IMG/VR virus record: IMGVR_UViG_3300034107_000273
Coordinates: 43,957 to 107,956 of that record
Reading direction: 5' to 3' (one strand)
Source of the DNA: a virus
DNA length: 64,000 nucleotides
Every line of letters begins with the position of its first letter. Position 1 is the first letter of the stretch. The notes beneath the pieces are model-generated. The model worked only from the letters and a program-made list of their open reading frames with translations, did not search any database and was not told where the DNA came from. This document shows positions 61,444 through 64,000 of this stretch, one piece after another. The translations under genes and the position numbers were made by a program.

Positions 61444-63984
61444 ATGGCAACAAGAATGCAACAGCGCAGAGGTACTGCTGCACAATGGGTTTCAACAAAT
61501 TCTGGCAATGGCCCAATCCTCAACGCAGGTGAAATCGGATATGAGACCGATACAAATAAATTTAAAATTGGTGATGGAACAAATCACTGGATAAACCTTG
61601 ATTACTTCATTGATGCTAGTTCAACAGTAAATCCTGCTTTTGGTTCAAGCATTACATTTGAGGGTGCAACTGCAAATGACTTTGAGACTACCGTTGCAAT
61701 AACAGACCCAACTGCTGACCGCACAATTACTCTTCCAGATGCAACAGGAACAGTAGTATTAGCCGACGGTAGCGGAAATGTTACAGTTTCAGGAAACTTA
61801 ACTGTAAGTGGTACAACTACTACTATTAACAGTACAACAATTAATGCTACAACAGGAATGGTGTTTGAGGGTGCAACTGCAAATGACTTTGAGACTATTC
61901 TTACAGTAACTGACCCAACAGCAGATAGAACACTAACTCTTCCAGATTCAACAGGAACAATTGCTACACAGGAACACGTAACCAATGAAATAGGGTCACA
62001 TAGCTCAGACACAACTTCTGTTCATGGTATTGCAAACACAGCAGACCTTGCTACAAAGACCTACGCTGATACAGCAGTTTCTACTCACTCTTCAGACACA
62101 ACTGATGTTCATGGAATTACAGACACTTCAGCACTGGCTACAAAAACGTATGCAGATACAGCGGTTTCTAATCACTCTTCAGATACTACAGATGTTCATG
62201 GAATAGCAGATACTTCAGCACTTGCTACAAAGACTTATGCTGATACTGCAGCCTCTACAGCAGCATCTACATCGCTTTCTTCTCATGCTTCAGATACAAC
62301 AGATATTCATGGAATTGCAGATACCAGTATTCTTGTAACAACAACTGGAACTCAAACTCTTACAAACAAGACAATTACCACTCCATCTGGTCTAGTTAAA
62401 TCAGATGTAGGCCTAGGCAATGTAGATAACACCTCAGATGCTAATAAGCCAGTATCAACAGCCCAACAGACTGCTCTTGATTTAAAAGCCAGTCTTTCAG
62501 GTGCTACATTTACAGGAACAGTTAGCGGAATTACAAAGTCTATGGTTGGTTTAGCAAACGTTGATAACACAGCAGATGCATCAAAGCCAGTTTCAACTGC
62601 TCAACAAACTGCTCTTGATCTAAAGGCAAACCTGGCTGGTCCTACATTTACAGGAACAGTTGTACTTCCTTCAACAACATCAGTTGGAGATGTCTCAGCA
62701 ACTGAACTTGGCTATGTAAATGGAGTAACCTCAGCTATTCAGACTCAGTTAGACGATAAGCTGTCTAAAACTGGTGGAACAATGACTGGGGCACTTACTC
62801 TATCAGCTGACCCATCCGCCTCACTACATGCAGCAACAAAGCAGTATGTTGACAACACAGCATCAGGAGTTGTTGCAAAGCCACAAGTTCTTGGAGCAAC
62901 TACAGCAAACATTGATGCTACATACAGCAATGGTACAGCTGGAGTAGGCGCAACTCTTACACACAATACAAACGGAGTATTTCCTGCAGAAGCAGGTGGA
63001 GCATCAGGTTGGGCAGTTGGAAAAGGTATTCTTGTAAAGAATCAAACTAATAAGGCTCAAAATGGTAGATACTATATCTCAAATATGGGGTCTGTATCAA
63101 CACCTTACGTTCTTACTCGTTGTATATATTGTGATGAAGCATCAGAGATTCCAGGCGCATACATATTCGTACAAGATGGAACAAACGCTGGGACAGGGTG
63201 GATTCAGGTAGTTGCAGACCCTGCAACATTTGTTGTTGGAACAGATAACATTGATGTATTCCAGTTCTCAGGTTCAGGAACAATCACAGCAGGAACTGGA
63301 ATAACTGTATCAGGTAACGAAGTTTCTATTTCAACTGGGGCAATAACTTCATCGCTGATACTTGATGGAACAATTGTTGACGGAGATATTAACGCTTCAG
63401 CAGCAATCGCTCAGTCTAAGATTTCAGGGCTTACAACAGATCTTGCTGCTAAAGCACCACTTGCTTCTCCAACATTTACTGGAACTGTAACAATCCCAAA
63501 TGGTGCAGCATTAGGAACTCCAGCATCTGCAACATTAACAAATGCAACGGGATTGCCAGTCGCAACTGGAATTGCAAACCTTGGAACAGGCGTGGCAACA
63601 TTCCTTACAACTCCATCATCTGCAAATCTTGCATCAATGGTTACTGATGAAATTGGAACTGGTAACTTAATACTTTCTGATATTGCAACTAATGCACAGT
63701 CAGCATCTTATACTTTAGCTCTTGCAGATAAAGGAAAGCTTGTTGAAATCAGTAATGCATCTGCAAATACTTTAACAGTTCCACCAAGCTCATCAGTTGA
63801 TTTTCCAGTAGGATCACAAATTACAGTTCTACAAACTGGAGCAGGTCAAACAACAATTACTGCTGGATTAGGTGTTACTATAAATGGAACACCTGGATTA
63901 AAGTTACGTGCCCAGTGGTCATCAGTAACATTAATTAAGCGTCTTACAGATACATGGGTTGTAGTCGGAGACTTAACAGCATAG
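61444..63984 (+). CDS. Large tail fibre protein, 846 aa, with tandem repeats
   Basis: QQRRGTAAQWVSTN..LNAGEIGYETDTNKFKIGDG is a well-known fibre N-terminal domain. Residues about 180-300 are four tandem units of about 34 residues (SSDTTDVHGI-DTSALATKTYADTA), and DRTITLPDATGTVV repeats occur before them. The KNQTNKAQNGRYY segment and the C-terminal NASANTLTVPPSSS are also shared with other phage fibres. AGGAG precedes the ATG. Confidence 0.9.
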   Translation: MATRMQQRRGTAAQWVSTNSGNGPILNAGEIGYETDTNKFKIGDGTNHWINLDYFIDASSTVNPAFGSSITFEGATANDFETTVAITDPTADRTITLPDATGTVVLADGSGNVTVSGNLTVSGTTTTINSTTINATTGMVFEGATANDFETILTVTDPTADRTLTLPDSTGTIATQEHVTNEIGSHSSDTTSVHGIANTADLATKTYADTAVSTHSSDTTDVHGITDTSALATKTYADTAVSNHSSDTTDVHGIADTSALATKTYADTAASTAASTSLSSHASDTTDIHGIADTSILVTTTGTQTLTNKTITTPSGLVKSDVGLGNVDNTSDANKPVSTAQQTALDLKASLSGATFTGTVSGITKSMVGLANVDNTADASKPVSTAQQTALDLKANLAGPTFTGTVVLPSTTSVGDVSATELGYVNGVTSAIQTQLDDKLSKTGGTMTGALTLSADPSASLHAATKQYVDNTASGVVAKPQVLGATTANIDATYSNGTAGVGATLTHNTNGVFPAEAGGASGWAVGKGILVKNQTNKAQNGRYYISNMGSVSTPYVLTRCIYCDEASEIPGAYIFVQDGTNAGTGWIQVVADPATFVVGTDNIDVFQFSGSGTITAGTGITVSGNEVSISTGAITSSLILDGTIVDGDINASAAIAQSKISGLTTDLAAKAPLASPTFTGTVTIPNGAALGTPASATLTNATGLPVATGIANLGTGVATFLTTPSSANLASMVTDEIGTGNLILSDIATNAQSASYTLALADKGKLVEISNASANTLTVPPSSSVDFPVGSQITVLQTGAGQTTITAGLGVTINGTPGLKLRAQWSSVTLIKRLTDTWVVVGDLTA
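61996..62330 (+). repeat. Tandem coding repeats in the 846-aa fibre
   Basis: Four imperfect copies of about 100 bp encode SSDTTDVHGI-type units. Copies differ at many third codon positions, so they are not recent duplicates. Confidence 0.75.
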
Positions 63985-64000
63985 TACTTATAAAATAATA

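Noticed and set aside
61996-62330. CRISPR-like periodic repeats
   Set aside because: The repeats are coding, diverged at third codon positions, and have no unique spacers. No cas genes other than the Cas4-like nuclease are present.
58455-62966. Several minus-strand frames of 70-150 codons across the fibre genes
   Set aside because: They are shadows of Thr/Ala/Val-rich fibre coding sequence, with hydrophobic or Val/Ser-only products and no promoters.
1-64000. Prophage or temperate lifestyle
   Set aside because: No integrase, excisionase, repressor or attachment site was recognised in this window, but the genome is incomplete so the question stays open.

Overview
The window is a stretch of an AT-rich, tailed double-stranded DNA phage genome. 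A terminase large subunit with a candidate small subunit, a CHAP endolysin, holin-like membrane proteins, tRNA genes and a long tail-fibre region establish this. The host is probably an actinobacterium: there is a WhiB-like Fe-S regulator, a DUF7455-like zinc protein, DUF932 and Gp88-like proteins typical of actinobacteriophages, and TGTGA-N6-TCACA operators matching the actinobacterial GlxR/CRP consensus. A freshwater acI-like host is a guess from base composition and gene content. No integrase, repressor, portal or capsid gene was recognised, so head genes and lifestyle are not resolved here.

Layout. 1-6.2 kb (+): Cas4-like nuclease, RuvC-like resolvase, DUF3310 protein and terminase. 6.2-19.6 kb (+): two secreted proteins (one with a PA14 domain and an apparent ATT start), holin-like proteins, an Ntn-hydrolase, Hsp20, the phosphate-binding protein PstS, an HNH protein, a CHAP endolysin, thioredoxin, an SNase-like nuclease, WhiB and many small genes. 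20.3-29.3 kb (-): a glycosylation cassette (glycosyltransferases, sugar nucleotidyltransferase, FkbM methyltransferase), four tRNA genes, many short zinc-ribbon proteins and an Ig-like surface protein. 29.3-30.0 kb: a repeat-rich region without genes. 30.0-43.0 kb (-): short operons of very small proteins plus tRNA-Asp, each operon preceded by a similar control module. 43.2-44.4 kb (+) and 44.4-45.4 kb (-): further small genes. 45.5-64 kb (mostly +): collagen-like, fibronectin-like and Phe/Pro-repeat fibre proteins, seven 2-oxoglutarate/Fe(II) oxygenases in one run, two related companion proteins, an SDR enzyme, a secreted lysozyme-like protein, and large tail-fibre genes.

Two things stand out. 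First, the 34-43 kb region carries a repeated control cassette. Promoters have a TGTCAG element exactly 11 bp upstream of the -10. In most of them one or more GlxR/CRP-type boxes lie upstream at distances that step by about one helical turn, and three also have DnaA-like boxes. A stem-loop with compensatory base changes follows many of the genes. Second, nine prolyl-hydroxylase-like oxygenases (seven contiguous) are encoded with collagen-like and proline-rich fibre proteins and a glycosylation cassette, which suggests a phage-encoded system for modifying its own fibres. In addition, at least fifteen genes have a -10 hexamer exactly 6 bp before the start codon, so leaderless mRNAs are a major expression mode in this phage.
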